Below, piece after piece: positions 28,851 through 37,254 of a DNA stretch of 64,000 nt (positions are counted from its first letter, which is position 1; the number at the start of each line of letters is the position of its first letter). This DNA comes from Sphingomonas sp. (GTDB lineage Bacteria; Pseudomonadota; Alphaproteobacteria; Sphingomonadales; Sphingomonadaceae). Position numbers and translations under genes: made by a program. Where the stretch lies: assembly GCF_025353885.1 (NCBI RefSeq), contig NZ_JANXNX010000113.1, positions 1-64,000 on the forward strand. Direction: 5' to 3'. Below the pieces are notes generated by a model. That model made no database searches and was not told where the DNA came from. It saw only the letters and a program-made list of their open reading frames with translations.

Positions 28851-29129
28851 TTATGCCTGCATCCCGGTGTGATGCCGGATGACTTCGTCGATGATGAAAC
28901 GCAGGAACTTCTCGGTGAAATCGGGGTCTAGTCGGGCATCCTCGGCGAGTTTCCGCAGCCGTGCGACCTGTGCGGCTTCGCGACTGGGGTCGGCGGGGGG
29001 CAGGCCGGTCGTGGCCTTGTACGCCCCCACTGCCTGGGTAACCTTAAAGCGTTCAGCGAGCATGAAGACCAGCGCGGCGTCGATATTGTCGATACTTTCA
29101 CGGAAATATTGTAACTTGTCGTCGGTCAT
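28851..29129 (-). CDS. aroQ: Chorismate mutase, AroQ class
   Basis: A 92-residue all-helical protein that converts chorismate to prephenate for Phe/Tyr synthesis. It has the AroQ fold pattern: LQYFRESIDNIDAALVFMLAERF in helix 1 (Arg and Asp of the active site), VGAYKATTGLPPADPSRE in the loop carrying Lys, and a C-terminal helix FLRFIIDEVIRHH. GGAGG lies 7 nt upstream of the ATG at 29129; an in-frame GTG at 29135 sits directly on that site and is less likely. Monofunctional, cytosolic by lack of a signal. It is divergent from the polyprenyl synthase gene. Confidence 0.9.
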   Translation of the reverse strand: MTDDKLQYFRESIDNIDAALVFMLAERFKVTQAVGAYKATTGLPPADPSREAAQVARLRKLAEDARLDPDFTEKFLRFIIDEVIRHHTGMQA

Positions 29130-29192
29130 CGGCACCCTCCACGCGTAACGCGCTCTTGCCTTAGCCCAAGCTGGGCGTCACAGGAATTGGCA

Positions 29193-30224
29193 ATGACCGC
29201 GACCGTTCACAGCATTTCGAGTGGCCCATCGGGTGACCCGTGTCCCGCACCCTCGCTCGACGCGCTGGTGGCGCTTGTCGCGACCGACCTGGGGCAGGTC
29301 AACCAGGTTATTCTTGACCGAATGCAGTCGGAAATACCACTGATCCCCGAACTTGCGGGTCACCTGATCGCTGGGGGCGGCAAGCGGATGCGGCCGATGC
29401 TGACTCTCGCCTGTGCACGGCTTCTGGAATACGGCGGTTCGCGTCATCACAAGCTCGCCGCCTGTGTGGAGTTCATTCACACTGCCACGCTGTTGCACGA
29501 CGACGTTGTCGATGGATCGGGCCTGCGCCGCGGTCGTCGCACCGCTAATATCATATGGGGCAATGCCGCCAGCGTTCTTGTCGGCGATTTCCTGTTCAGC
29601 CGCTCGTTCGAATTGATGACCGAAGACGGCAGCCTGAAAGTGTTGCGTATCCTGTCGAACGCCAGCGCCGTCATTGCAGAAGGCGAAGTCAACCAACTGA
29701 CCGCGCAGCGCCAGGTCGGGCTGGGCGAAGACCGCTACCTCGCCATCATCAGCGCCAAGACCGCCGCCCTTTTTGCAGCCGCCTGCCGTATTGCCGCCAT
29801 CGTGGCTGAACGTGATGACAGTGTCGAACAGGCGCTTGACGCTTATGGCCGCAACCTGGGGATCGCATTCCAACTGGTTGACGACGCACTTGATTATGCG
29901 TCGGATGCCGAGACGATGGGCAAGGGCGTCGGCGACGATTTCCGGGACGGCAAGATGACGTTGCCCGTTATCCTTGCCTATGCGCGTGGTTCCGATGAGG
30001 ATCGCAAGTTCTGGAAGGACGCGATCGAAGGACGACGGGTCTCCGATGACGACCTCACCATCGCGATCGAGTTGGTCCGCGCCACTGGAGCGATCGACGA
30101 TACCATCGCCCGCGCGCGCCATTTTGGTCAGCGCGCGATTGACGCGCTGGGACCGTTCACGCGCGGTACCGCGAAATCGGCGTTGACCGAAGCCGTCGAG
30201 TTCGCAATCTCGCGCGCCTATTAG
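29193..30224 (+). CDS. ispB: Long-chain polyprenyl diphosphate synthase
   Basis: A 343-residue trans-prenyltransferase that lengthens allylic diphosphates with IPP to make the side chain of ubiquinone. The first Asp-rich motif is LLHDDVVDGSGLRRG and the second is QLVDDALDYAS; GGGKRMRPML binds IPP. The small residues ahead of the first motif fit octa- to decaprenyl products; chain length (Q10 in most sphingomonads) is inference. CAGGAA lies before the ATG at 29193; a TTG two codons upstream is possible. Six bp separate its stop from hrpB, suggesting co-transcription. Confidence 0.9.
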   Translation: MTATVHSISSGPSGDPCPAPSLDALVALVATDLGQVNQVILDRMQSEIPLIPELAGHLIAGGGKRMRPMLTLACARLLEYGGSRHHKLAACVEFIHTATLLHDDVVDGSGLRRGRRTANIIWGNAASVLVGDFLFSRSFELMTEDGSLKVLRILSNASAVIAEGEVNQLTAQRQVGLGEDRYLAIISAKTAALFAAACRIAAIVAERDDSVEQALDAYGRNLGIAFQLVDDALDYASDAETMGKGVGDDFRDGKMTLPVILAYARGSDEDRKFWKDAIEGRRVSDDDLTIAIELVRATGAIDDTIARARHFGQRAIDALGPFTRGTAKSALTEAVEFAISRAY

Positions 30225-30230
30225 GGCACG

Positions 30231-32627
30231 GTGACGCTTCCGATCCACGCGGCACTGCCTGAACTTCTTGCAGTGTTGCGCGAGGGGTCGAACGCGGTCC
30301 TCGTTGCCCCGCCCGGTGCGGGCAAGACCACCGCCGTCGCGCCCGGTTTACTCGATCAGCCCTGGTGCGCCGGCGAAGTGCTGCTGCTGTCGCCCCGCCG
30401 CATCGCCGCGCGAGCCGCCGCCGAACGTATGGCAGAACTGCGTGGCGAGGGCGTTGGCGAAACCGTTGGCTATGCGACCCGCATGGACTCCCGGCGGTCG
30501 GCGAAAACCCGCATCCTCGTCCTGACCGAAGGTATTTTCCGCAACCGTATCCAGGCCGATCCCGAACTCACCGGCGTCTCGGTGGTGCTGTTCGACGAGG
30601 TTCACGAGCGCAGTCTGGACTGCGATGCAGGCCTGGCATTTGCGTTGGACGCCCAGGCCGGGTTGCGCCCCGACCTTCGACTGGTGGCCATGTCCGCGAC
30701 ACTCGACGGTGCGCGTTTCGCCACGTTGATGAGGGCGCCGGTGATCGAAAGCGAGGGGCGCGCTTGGCCGCTCGAGATTAGATATGCGGGTCGCACCTCC
30801 GACCGGATCGAGGATGCAATGGCCGCTGCGATTCGCAGTGTGATCGCGACCGAACAGGGTTCGGTGCTTGCCTTTCTGCCCGGCGTGGCCGAGCTCGAAC
30901 GGACCGCTGGACGGCTCGACCGACTGCCCTCCGATGTCGTGGTCCACACGCTTTACGGCGCGCTGGACCCCGCGGCCCAGCGTGCCGCCATTGCCCCGTC
31001 GATCGCGCGCAAGATCGTGCTGGCAACGAGCATCGCCGAATCCAGCCTGACCATCGACGGCGTCCGGATTGTGGTGGATTCAGGGCTCGCCCGCCGTCCC
31101 CGCTACGACCGCTCGGCTGGCCTGACACGGTTGGTGACGGAACGCGCATCGCAAGCCGCAGTAATCCAACGGGCAGGGCGGGCCGCGCGGCAGGGCCCGG
31201 GGCTGGCCGTACGCCTGTGGGAGGAGGCGGCAACCGGTGGTTTGCCGCGGTTCGATCCTCCCGAGATTCTCGAAGCCGATCTGTCCGCGTTGATGCTCGA
31301 TTGCGCGCTTTGGGGCGTAACCGATCCTTGCACGCTGCGCTGGATCGACCCACCACCCGGGGCGGCAATGGCCGAGGCGCGAACGCGGCTGCTTGCCCTC
31401 GCCGCCATTGATCACGACGGCCGCCCGACCGCGCATGGCAAGGCCATCGCCGCCATGCCGTTGCCGCCACGATTGGCTCATATGCTGATCGCGTCGGAGG
31501 ACCGGGCGCTGGCGGCAGAGGTGGCGATGTTGCTGACCGAGCGGGGGCTGGGCGGACCCGATGCCGATCTCGATGCGCGGCTGTCCCACTGGCGCGGCGA
31601 CCGGGGCAGGCGTGCCGATTCGGCGCGGGCAATTGCGCGCCGTTGGACGGAAGGATCGCGGCGGTCGTCGGGCGGGGCGGGGCCGTGCATTGCGCTTGCG
31701 TTTCCGGACCGCGTGGCACGGCGCCGGTCCGGCGACGGGGTCGATTGGATCAGCATCGGCGGTCGCGGTTTCCGGCTCGATCCAATGTCCTCCCTGGCGC
31801 GCGCCGAGTGGCTGGCGGTCGCCGAAACGCAAGGATCGGCGGCGGGTGCGCGGATTTTGTCGGCGGCAGCGCTGACGCATGCAGAGGTCGAAATGCTGTT
31901 TGCCGATACGATCGCGGCCAACGACCTGATCCGTTTCGATCCCGCGACCGGGGGAGTAACGGCCCGCCGGGAGCGCAAGCTGGGGTCGATCATACTGGCC
32001 TCCGTCCCGTTCGACGCCGCGCTCGACGTCATCGCGCACGCGCTGGTTGAGGGCGTGCGCGTGCATGGCCTGAAGGTGCTGGAGCCGTCGGACACCATCC
32101 GGGCGTTTCAGGCCCGCGCCCGATTTGCACGTGTCGATGGCCTTGATGAAGCCTCTCTGATCGCCCGCATTCCCGATTGGCTGCCTGCGCTCGTTTCGGG
32201 CCTTCGACGGCTTTCCGAAATCAATAACGGTGCGCTCGTACAAGCCTGGCTAGGCTTGCTCGACTGGTCGGCGCAACAGGCGCTCGACCGCCGTGCACCG
32301 CGGGAATTCGTCTCGCTGGCCGGAACGCGCCACGCCATCGACTATACGGCGTCGGCGGGTCCGACCGTCGAAGTGCGATTGCAGGCGCTATTCGGGATGA
32401 CGACGCACCCTGTGATCGGCGACAACGTGCCGCTGGTGCTCAGCCTGACGTCTCCCGGATCGAAACCGATCCAGACGACGTGCGACCTGCCGGGGTTCTG
32501 GAAGGGCAGTTGGGCCGATGTCGCAAAGGAAATGCGCGGGCGCTACCCCCGCCACAACTGGCCTGACGATCCCACCACCGCCACGGCGTCGCTGAAGACG
32601 AAGAACGCGCTTGCGAGGGAACGGTAA
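30231..32627 (+). CDS. hrpB: ATP-dependent helicase HrpB
   Basis: A 798-residue DExH helicase. Motif I is APPGAGKTT, motif II is DEVHERSLD, motif III MSATLD and motif VI QRAGRAARQGPG. A helicase-associated region and the HrpB-specific C-terminal domain follow, ending PRHNWPDDPTTA, which is a reliable HrpB tail. The biological role of HrpB is not well defined beyond RNA-helicase similarity. The start is GTG at 30231, 6 bp after ispB. Full length, with no interruptions. Confidence 0.93.
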   Translation: MTLPIHAALPELLAVLREGSNAVLVAPPGAGKTTAVAPGLLDQPWCAGEVLLLSPRRIAARAAAERMAELRGEGVGETVGYATRMDSRRSAKTRILVLTEGIFRNRIQADPELTGVSVVLFDEVHERSLDCDAGLAFALDAQAGLRPDLRLVAMSATLDGARFATLMRAPVIESEGRAWPLEIRYAGRTSDRIEDAMAAAIRSVIATEQGSVLAFLPGVAELERTAGRLDRLPSDVVVHTLYGALDPAAQRAAIAPSIARKIVLATSIAESSLTIDGVRIVVDSGLARRPRYDRSAGLTRLVTERASQAAVIQRAGRAARQGPGLAVRLWEEAATGGLPRFDPPEILEADLSALMLDCALWGVTDPCTLRWIDPPPGAAMAEARTRLLALAAIDHDGRPTAHGKAIAAMPLPPRLAHMLIASEDRALAAEVAMLLTERGLGGPDADLDARLSHWRGDRGRRADSARAIARRWTEGSRRSSGGAGPCIALAFPDRVARRRSGDGVDWISIGGRGFRLDPMSSLARAEWLAVAETQGSAAGARILSAAALTHAEVEMLFADTIAANDLIRFDPATGGVTARRERKLGSIILASVPFDAALDVIAHALVEGVRVHGLKVLEPSDTIRAFQARARFARVDGLDEASLIARIPDWLPALVSGLRRLSEINNGALVQAWLGLLDWSAQQALDRRAPREFVSLAGTRHAIDYTASAGPTVEVRLQALFGMTTHPVIGDNVPLVLSLTSPGSKPIQTTCDLPGFWKGSWADVAKEMRGRYPRHNWPDDPTTATASLKTKNALARER

Positions 32628-32647
32628 TTCGGGGCATTGAAACGGGC

Positions 32648-32929
32648 ATGAGCCATGCCCGCATCTTTCAAAAGCCCAAAAACGCCATGCAGTCCGGTCG
32701 CGCCGGCACGGACCGCTGGATCTTGGAGTTTGAGCCTGCCGAGGCCAAGCGGTCCGATCCGCTGACCGGATGGGCGGGATCGGGCGACACGCGTGGCCAG
32801 GTTGTGTTGAACTTTCCGACCGTCGAGGCGGCGACTTCCTATGCCGACCGTCACGGGATTACCGCGCACGTGATCCCAGCACCCGAGCGATTGTTGAAGC
32901 TTCAGACCTATGCGGATAATTTCAGATAG
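32648..32929 (+). CDS. NDUFS4-like complex I accessory subunit
   Basis: A 93-residue protein of the ETC complex I subunit (NDUFS4, 18 kDa) family found in alphaproteobacteria and mitochondria. Recognisable parts are ARIFQKPKNAMQSGRAGTDRW near the N terminus, PLTGWAGSGDT, and EAATSYADRHGITAHVIPAP. In the family it stabilises the NADH-binding arm of complex I. It is encoded away from the nuo operon, as is common. It lies 20 bp downstream of hrpB, and its end converges on the Nudix gene. Confidence 0.92.
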   Translation: MSHARIFQKPKNAMQSGRAGTDRWILEFEPAEAKRSDPLTGWAGSGDTRGQVVLNFPTVEAATSYADRHGITAHVIPAPERLLKLQTYADNFR

Positions 32930-32964
32930 GGTTAGGCGGGGTGGACCAGCTTCTGACCGGCATA

Positions 32965-33477
32965 TTACAAGATCGCCGCGCCCATCAGCAGCAACAGCTT
33001 CACGTCAATCACCACACCCTCGCCGCGTTTGGCTTTGATAAACGCAGGCACATCGGCAATCGCAATTCTGTGGACGGTGATGTCCTCGCCCTGCACCCCG
33101 CCACCATCGCCGATCCGGGTTAATCCATGCGCCCTGACCAGCGTAAACGTCTCCGACACCATGCCCGGCGAAGAGGCGAAATTGCCGACAATCTCGATTT
33201 CACCGGCGCGCCAGCCGGTTTCCTCTTCCAGCTCGCGCGCGGCGGAAACAGCGACATCCTCCCCCTCGGTTTCGTCACCGACCAGGCCGGCCGGCAACTC
33301 CAGGCATCGCGCCTGCAGGGGCATCCGATATTGTTCGACCAACAGGACGAAGCCATCCTGCACCGCGACGATCACCGCTGCGCCGATGTTGCGTGCCCGG
33401 CTGACATACTCCCACTTCCCGCGCCGTTTTGCGGCGATGTAGCGCCCGACCCACATGATCTCCTCGGGTGCCGTCAC
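32965..33477 (-). CDS. Nudix hydrolase, ADP-ribose pyrophosphatase-like
   Basis: A 170-residue hydrolase of nucleoside diphosphates linked to another moiety. The Nudix box is represented by GDETEGEDVAVSAARELEEETGW with the catalytic REL..EE core. The upstream LVEQYRMPLQARCLELPAGL resembles ADP-ribose pyrophosphatases. It starts with GTG at 33477 overlapping the TGA of the upstream TPM gene (GTGA), so it is the last gene of a coupled LemA-TPM-TPM-Nudix operon. The substrate is not certain from sequence, and the functional link to LemA/TPM proteins is unknown. Confidence 0.88.
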   Translation of the reverse strand: MTAPEEIMWVGRYIAAKRRGKWEYVSRARNIGAAVIVAVQDGFVLLVEQYRMPLQARCLELPAGLVGDETEGEDVAVSAARELEEETGWRAGEIEIVGNFASSPGMVSETFTLVRAHGLTRIGDGGGVQGEDITVHRIAIADVPAFIKAKRGEGVVIDVKLLLLMGAAIL

Positions 33478-34148
33478 AATTCGATGAGCCGGTCGGGAAG
33501 TTCATCCACGTCTCCGGCTGCTCTCGGCAGATGGCCCGACAGGATCGCGCCAACCTTGCCAATGGCCGCGATCATGCCGTCGGCGATCCGGCCTTCGCGC
33601 ACCTCGCCGACCAGTGCCGCCATCGCGTCGCCCCAGTCAGTGGCGGGAACGACGTCGTGGATGGCGCTGTCGGCGACAATCTCTGCCATGCATTCGCCCA
33701 ATGAAAGGTAGATCAGAATGCCCGTCCGTCCGGCAGTCCTTGCTTCGGTCCCCACCTTGAACAATTCGATCGCCCGCCGCCGCACCCGCCGCCGCCGCGT
33801 AGCCTTTGGGGTCAGGGCCAGGCGCAGCGGCATATAGGCCAGCCCGTACCGTACGATCAGGAACAGTGCCGCCAGCACGACCCACAGCGTTGTCAGGATA
33901 CGCGCCAGCGAAGGGTCCTGAACCCATCCGCCGCTGGCCAGGTCGACCAGGCGCAAATATCTGCCAGGTAAGGCGGCAAAGGCTGCCAGCGCAAGGAAGA
34001 TCGCAAGGATCGCATAGTGCAGCCCGGCATCGTGGTAACGGTCCGATCGGTCCGCTACGATCGTGACAATCTCACCCGACGTACCGGCTTCGGCGGCATC
34101 GACGGCGTCGCTGATGGCCCGGCGCTCGGCCTCGGTGGGGCGACGCAT
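33474..34148 (-). CDS. TPM-domain membrane protein, YgcG-like
   Basis: A 224-residue protein with a TPM (TLP18.3/Psb32/MOLO-1) domain split around two hydrophobic helices (about 45-65 and 85-105). It starts RRPTEAERRAISDAVDAAEAGTSGEIVTI, and the second half has RTGILIYLSLGECMAEIVAD. TPM domains are linked to membrane-protein turnover or acid phosphatase activity in plants; the bacterial role is unclear. GGGAGG lies 6 nt upstream of the ATG at 34148, and the upstream stop overlaps as TGATG. The longer open frame upstream is a shadow of the glycine-rich tail of the neighbouring gene. Confidence 0.82.
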   Translation of the reverse strand: MRRPTEAERRAISDAVDAAEAGTSGEIVTIVADRSDRYHDAGLHYAILAIFLALAAFAALPGRYLRLVDLASGGWVQDPSLARILTTLWVVLAALFLIVRYGLAYMPLRLALTPKATRRRRVRRRAIELFKVGTEARTAGRTGILIYLSLGECMAEIVADSAIHDVVPATDWGDAMAALVGEVREGRIADGMIAAIGKVGAILSGHLPRAAGDVDELPDRLIEL

Positions 34149-34993
34149 CACCATCCTCCCGACGCTCCGCCACCGCCGCTGGAACCGCCCCCGCCGGAGA
34201 AACCCCCGCCCGAGAAACCGCCGCCTGAACCGCCACCGCCGCCCCAGCTCGAACCGCCACCCCCGCGCGTCGCCGCGTCCAGCGCGCTCCACAGGATCAC
34301 CGAGCCAAGCCCGCTTCCCCCACCATAGCTTCTCCCACCGCGTCTGCGCAGCAGCGGCAGGACCACGAAAAAGAAAATCGCCATGATTGGCAGGACGAAG
34401 CCGATACCGGGAAAATCGCTCTCCGCGTTACCGGCCTGCGCTGCGGCCAGCGCCGCTGCGTCCACGCGCGCCTTCGCCTGTTCGGGCGGCAGCTTGATTT
34501 GTTCTGCAATGGCATCGACGCCCGCATCGATCCCGCCCGGATAATCATTCGCTTTGAAACGCGGAACAATCTGCGTGTTGATGATGATCCCCGAATAGGC
34601 GTCGGTCAGCACCGGTTCCAGCCCATAGCCAACCTCGATCCGCACTTTGCGCTCGGTCGGGGCGACCAGCAGGATGACCCCGTCGTTGACGTCCTTCTTG
34701 CCGATCTCCCAGTTGCGCAGCAGCCGATAGCCATAATCCTCAATGGGATAGCCCTGCAGGTCGGGAACGATCGCGACCACCAGTTGATGCCCCGACGACG
34801 TCTCTAGCGCCTGTAATTTGCCATCGAGTGCGGCTGTCTGCTCGCCCGACAAAATTTTGGCATTGTCGACTACGCGACCAGTCAACGGCGGGAACGTCTG
34901 GGCCATTACCGGCATCGCCAGCAGCGCGACGAACAGCAAAATCAACGCTGTCAGCCAGATGATCCAGCGCTGACCTGATGATTGCACGTGCAT
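34148..34993 (-). CDS. TPM-domain protein with glycine-rich tail (YgcG family)
   Basis: A 281-residue envelope protein: signal/anchor helix at about 10-30 ending near MAQTFPPLTG, a TPM domain (about 38-165, VVDNAKILSG and DVNDGVILLVAPTERKVRIEVG), a second hydrophobic helix (about 195-212), and a Gly/Ser tail with stretches such as SSWGGGGGSGGGFSGGGFS. GAGG lies 4 nt before the ATG. Such paired TPM proteins usually follow lemA, as here (42 bp gap). The C-terminal glycine tail is typical of YgcG members and may be surface-exposed or aggregate-prone. Function unknown. Confidence 0.85.
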   Translation of the reverse strand: MHVQSSGQRWIIWLTALILLFVALLAMPVMAQTFPPLTGRVVDNAKILSGEQTAALDGKLQALETSSGHQLVVAIVPDLQGYPIEDYGYRLLRNWEIGKKDVNDGVILLVAPTERKVRIEVGYGLEPVLTDAYSGIIINTQIVPRFKANDYPGGIDAGVDAIAEQIKLPPEQAKARVDAAALAAAQAGNAESDFPGIGFVLPIMAIFFFVVLPLLRRRGGRSYGGGSGLGSVILWSALDAATRGGGGSSWGGGGGSGGGFSGGGFSGGGGSSGGGGASGGW

Positions 34994-35035
34994 GTTACCT
35001 CGACGATGAAGGGCAGGAATGTGCGTCGCGCGATC

Positions 35036-35629
35036 CTAGTTGAAGTCGACCTTCGGTGCATTTTGGGCACCCGGCGAGGTCGCAGTGTATGTCGCCATCG
35101 GTTTGGCACCGTAGAATATTTTGGCACCGATCGCCGCCGGGAACGTCCTGATCTGCGTGTTATACGACTGCACGGCGCCGTTATAGTCGCGGATCGCGAT
35201 GTTGATGCGGTTCTCCGTCCCCTCGATCTGTTGCATGAAGGTCGAAAAATTAGCCTGGCTCTTAAGGTCGGGATAGGCCTCGACATTGGCGAGCAGGCGA
35301 CTGAGCGAACCACTCAACTGGCCCTGCGCAGCCTGGAACTGGGCCATTTTGGCGGGATCGGTCAAATCGGTCGCACTGACCTGGATCGAGGTTGCCTTGG
35401 CCCGCGCCTCGATGACGTCGGTCAAAATCTTGCCTTCCGATGCTGCCGAACCCTTTACCGTCGCTTGCAGATTGGGAATCAGGTCTGCACGGCGCTGGTA
35501 CGATGCCTGGACGTCGGCCCATTTGGCTTTGGCGTTTTCCTCTGCTGTCGGGATCGAGTTGATCCCGCAGCCGGCAAGCGCGATCGCCGCGATCGGAGCC
35601 GTCAGGGCAAGGCGTGAGGGGAAACGCAT
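35036..35629 (-). CDS. LemA family lipoprotein
   Basis: A 197-residue helical protein with a lipoprotein signal (LTAPIAAIALAGCGIN). The core shows the LemA pattern: WADVQASYQRRADLIPNLQATVKG, a coiled antiparallel bundle, and FSTFMQQIEGTENRINIAIRDYN ending FPAAIGAKIFYGAKP. LemA proteins are membrane-associated with an N-terminal anchor; biochemical function is unknown. First gene of the four-gene operon with two TPM proteins and a Nudix hydrolase, an arrangement widely conserved for LemA and TPM. Divergent from mscL. Confidence 0.9.
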   Translation of the reverse strand: MRFPSRLALTAPIAAIALAGCGINSIPTAEENAKAKWADVQASYQRRADLIPNLQATVKGSAASEGKILTDVIEARAKATSIQVSATDLTDPAKMAQFQAAQGQLSGSLSRLLANVEAYPDLKSQANFSTFMQQIEGTENRINIAIRDYNGAVQSYNTQIRTFPAAIGAKIFYGAKPMATYTATSPGAQNAPKVDFN

Positions 35630-35802
35630 GGTCGGGCTCTCCAGTCGATGTGTAGTGCGCGGTTAATACACCAGCGATGTAGGACGATGCAATCGGCCAC
35701 GCAATGCGCCCGGCGGTCCGGCCAGTAATCAGGCCACTAATCATGCTTGCAATTGAACTCGCTTCGCAGGCATTTATGCGCAGTCGGTAACGGGGAAAAT
35801 TG

Positions 35803-36234
35803 ATGCTTCAGGAGTTCAAGGCATTTGTCACTCGCGGCAACGTGCTCGACCTCGCCGTTGCTGTCATCATTGGCGCGGCTTTTGGCAAGATCGTGACTTC
35901 GCTGACCGACGACATCATCATGCCGATCATCGGCAAGCTGCTCGGGGGACTGGATTTCTCGAGCTACTTTCTCGTTCTGGGTAAAATACCAGCAAACTAC
36001 GTAGGATCGCCGACCGACTATGCCGCACTGAAAAAGGCGGGCGTCGCGCTGCTCGGCTATGGCCAGTTCATTACCCAGGCGGTCAATTTCGTGATCGTCG
36101 CCTTTATCATCTTCCTGCTGGTACGCGCCGCGGTCAAAGTCATGAGATTCGAAGCTGTTGTCGCTGGCGACCCTGCCGACGTCGCATTGCTGAAGGAAAT
36201 CCGCGACGAACTGCGCGCCCGTCCGAAAACTTAG
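35803..36234 (+). CDS. mscL: Large-conductance mechanosensitive channel MscL
   Basis: A 143-residue inner-membrane channel that opens under membrane tension during osmotic downshock. It begins MLQEFKAFVTRGNVLDLAVAVIIGAAFGKIVTSL, the family N-terminal helix and TM1, followed by a periplasmic loop of about 45 residues and TM2 (QAVNFVIVAFIIFLLVRAAV), then a charged cytoplasmic helix. The ATG at 35803 follows GGGGAAAA; a TTG one codon upstream is possible. Single-gene unit converging on the Rrf2 regulator. Confidence 0.96.
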   Translation: MLQEFKAFVTRGNVLDLAVAVIIGAAFGKIVTSLTDDIIMPIIGKLLGGLDFSSYFLVLGKIPANYVGSPTDYAALKKAGVALLGYGQFITQAVNFVIVAFIIFLLVRAAVKVMRFEAVVAGDPADVALLKEIRDELRARPKT

Positions 36235-36259
36235 GCGTCCGAGGACTTAAGCGGACGCC
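36234..36259. terminator. Stem-loop between convergent mscL and rrf2-type gene
   Basis: GGCGTCC (36234-36240) pairs with GGACGCC (36253-36259) around a 12-nt loop immediately after the mscL stop. It could serve both convergent genes, but it lacks a T tract on either side, so it is only a possible terminator. Confidence 0.4.
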
Positions 36260-36266
36260 GGCGGGT

Positions 36267-36698
36267 TCAGGCGGCCGCCAGTTCCTGGGCAGTGGCGCCG
36301 GCCAGGCTGGTGCCATCCAGGATCCGCGCCGTATCGTCACGGACGATCATCATGGCCCGGCGGATGGCGCAATCGGTCTCGCTCCGGCAGTCGTTGCACC
36401 GTTTGTAGGCTGTACGACTGACACAGGGGACTAGCGCCAATGGCCCCTCGATCGTGCGAATGATGTCACCGAACGAAATCAGATGGGCAGGCCGGGCAAG
36501 GTGAAATCCGCCGGCCTTTCCCCGCGTCGACAGAACAAAACCCGCGTTGCGCAGTTCGCCGAGGATAATTTCAAGAAACTTGCGCGGAATCACTGCTTCG
36601 GTAGCGATCCGGCTCATCGGGACCGGGGGGCCTCCCGCCTGCTCACCGGCGAGGACGAGCATGGCGCGCAGGGCGTAACGGGAGCGTTGCGTCAACAT
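36267..36698 (-). CDS. Rrf2-family iron-sulfur transcriptional regulator
   Basis: A 143-residue winged-helix repressor. The DNA-binding part begins MLTQRSRYALRAMLVLA and includes IPRKFLEIILGELRNAGFV and STRGKAGGFHLARP. Four cysteines follow at spacing C-x8-C-x2-C-x5-C (in CVSRTAYKRCNDCRSETDC), a plausible Fe-S ligand set, so redox, iron or NO sensing is likely; this spacing is unlike IscR's three-cysteine pattern. GAGG lies 7 nt before the ATG at 36698. The longer open frame upstream lacks homology. No isc/suf genes are adjacent, so the target is unknown. Confidence 0.88.
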   Translation of the reverse strand: MLTQRSRYALRAMLVLAGEQAGGPPVPMSRIATEAVIPRKFLEIILGELRNAGFVLSTRGKAGGFHLARPAHLISFGDIIRTIEGPLALVPCVSRTAYKRCNDCRSETDCAIRRAMMIVRDDTARILDGTSLAGATAQELAAA

Positions 36699-36799
36699 GG
36701 ATGACCTCATAGCGCCTTCGATATGAACGGCAAGTTGCGGGCGGTTCGCCATGCCATCGACAGCGGGCACTTTTCATTCGGAAAATCGGGGCTATATTG

Positions 36800-37110
36800 A
36801 ACGGGTCGGGGTTTCGGCCCTGAATATGGCGATAAATGATGCCGTGAAATAGATGCAGCGGACCCGGGGGCGGTACCCGGCGGCTCCACCAAAATCAGCT
36901 TCCTCGGCTGATCCTGATGGGGCCGAACTAGGATCGACGTGTATTGAAAGACGGTATTTTTGCCAGGCCTGAATGCGCCTTAAAACCGTTCAAAACGATA
37001 AGTGCCAACGATAACGAGGTACTCGCAATCGCTGCATAACAGAGTCCTTCTGGGATAATGTTATGAAGTGTTAGCGCGGTTCGGGCCGCACCGGGCAACA
37101 GAAGCGGAAA
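36800..37110 (+). ncRNA. ssrA: Circularly permuted two-piece tmRNA
   Basis: The alphaproteobacterial permuted arrangement is explicit. The acceptor piece ends GGCTCCACCA at 36891, with a T-arm (CCGGG, 7-nt loop GGCGGTA, CCCGG). A 27-nt spacer (36892-36918) forms the hairpin ATCAGC/GCTGAT and should be removed. The coding piece begins GGGGCCG at 36919, which pairs over 7 bp with CGGCTCC of the acceptor. The tag reading frame runs from GCC at 37004 to TAA at 37037 and encodes ANDNEVLAIAA, ending AA as proteolysis tags do. Outer boundaries are approximate: the 5' end of the acceptor and 3' end of the coding RNA cannot be fixed by eye. It rescues stalled ribosomes with SmpB. Confidence 0.93.
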
Positions 37111-37148
37111 CCGGCGGTACGGGGAGCACCGAGCAACAGAAGCTCCCC
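37086..37148 (+). repeat. Twin hairpins with near-identical 14-nt loops
   Basis: Hairpin 1: CCGC (37086-37089), loop ACCGGGCAACAGAA, GCGG (37104-37107). Hairpin 2: GGGGAGC (37121-37127), loop ACCGAGCAACAGAA, GCTCCCC (37142-37148). The loops differ at one base while the stems differ completely. It lies after the tmRNA tag and before a small lipoprotein gene, so it is either the 3' part of the ssrA precursor or a leader element of that gene. Confidence 0.6.
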
Positions 37149-37254
37149 ACTTGATTGCCGAAATCGTCCGGGTTACGGAACTAGCGGCAGCTTCGGGAAT
37201 TGTTGCGTTCTGGAAGCTTGCGCGGGACGCCAGCCTAAACAGGAAGGATTTTTA

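Noticed and set aside
33474-34292. Longer start for the second TPM gene
   Set aside because: The extra 48 codons are Arg/Gly-rich and antiphase to the glycine tail of the upstream gene; GGGAGG and the TGATG overlap support the start at 34148.
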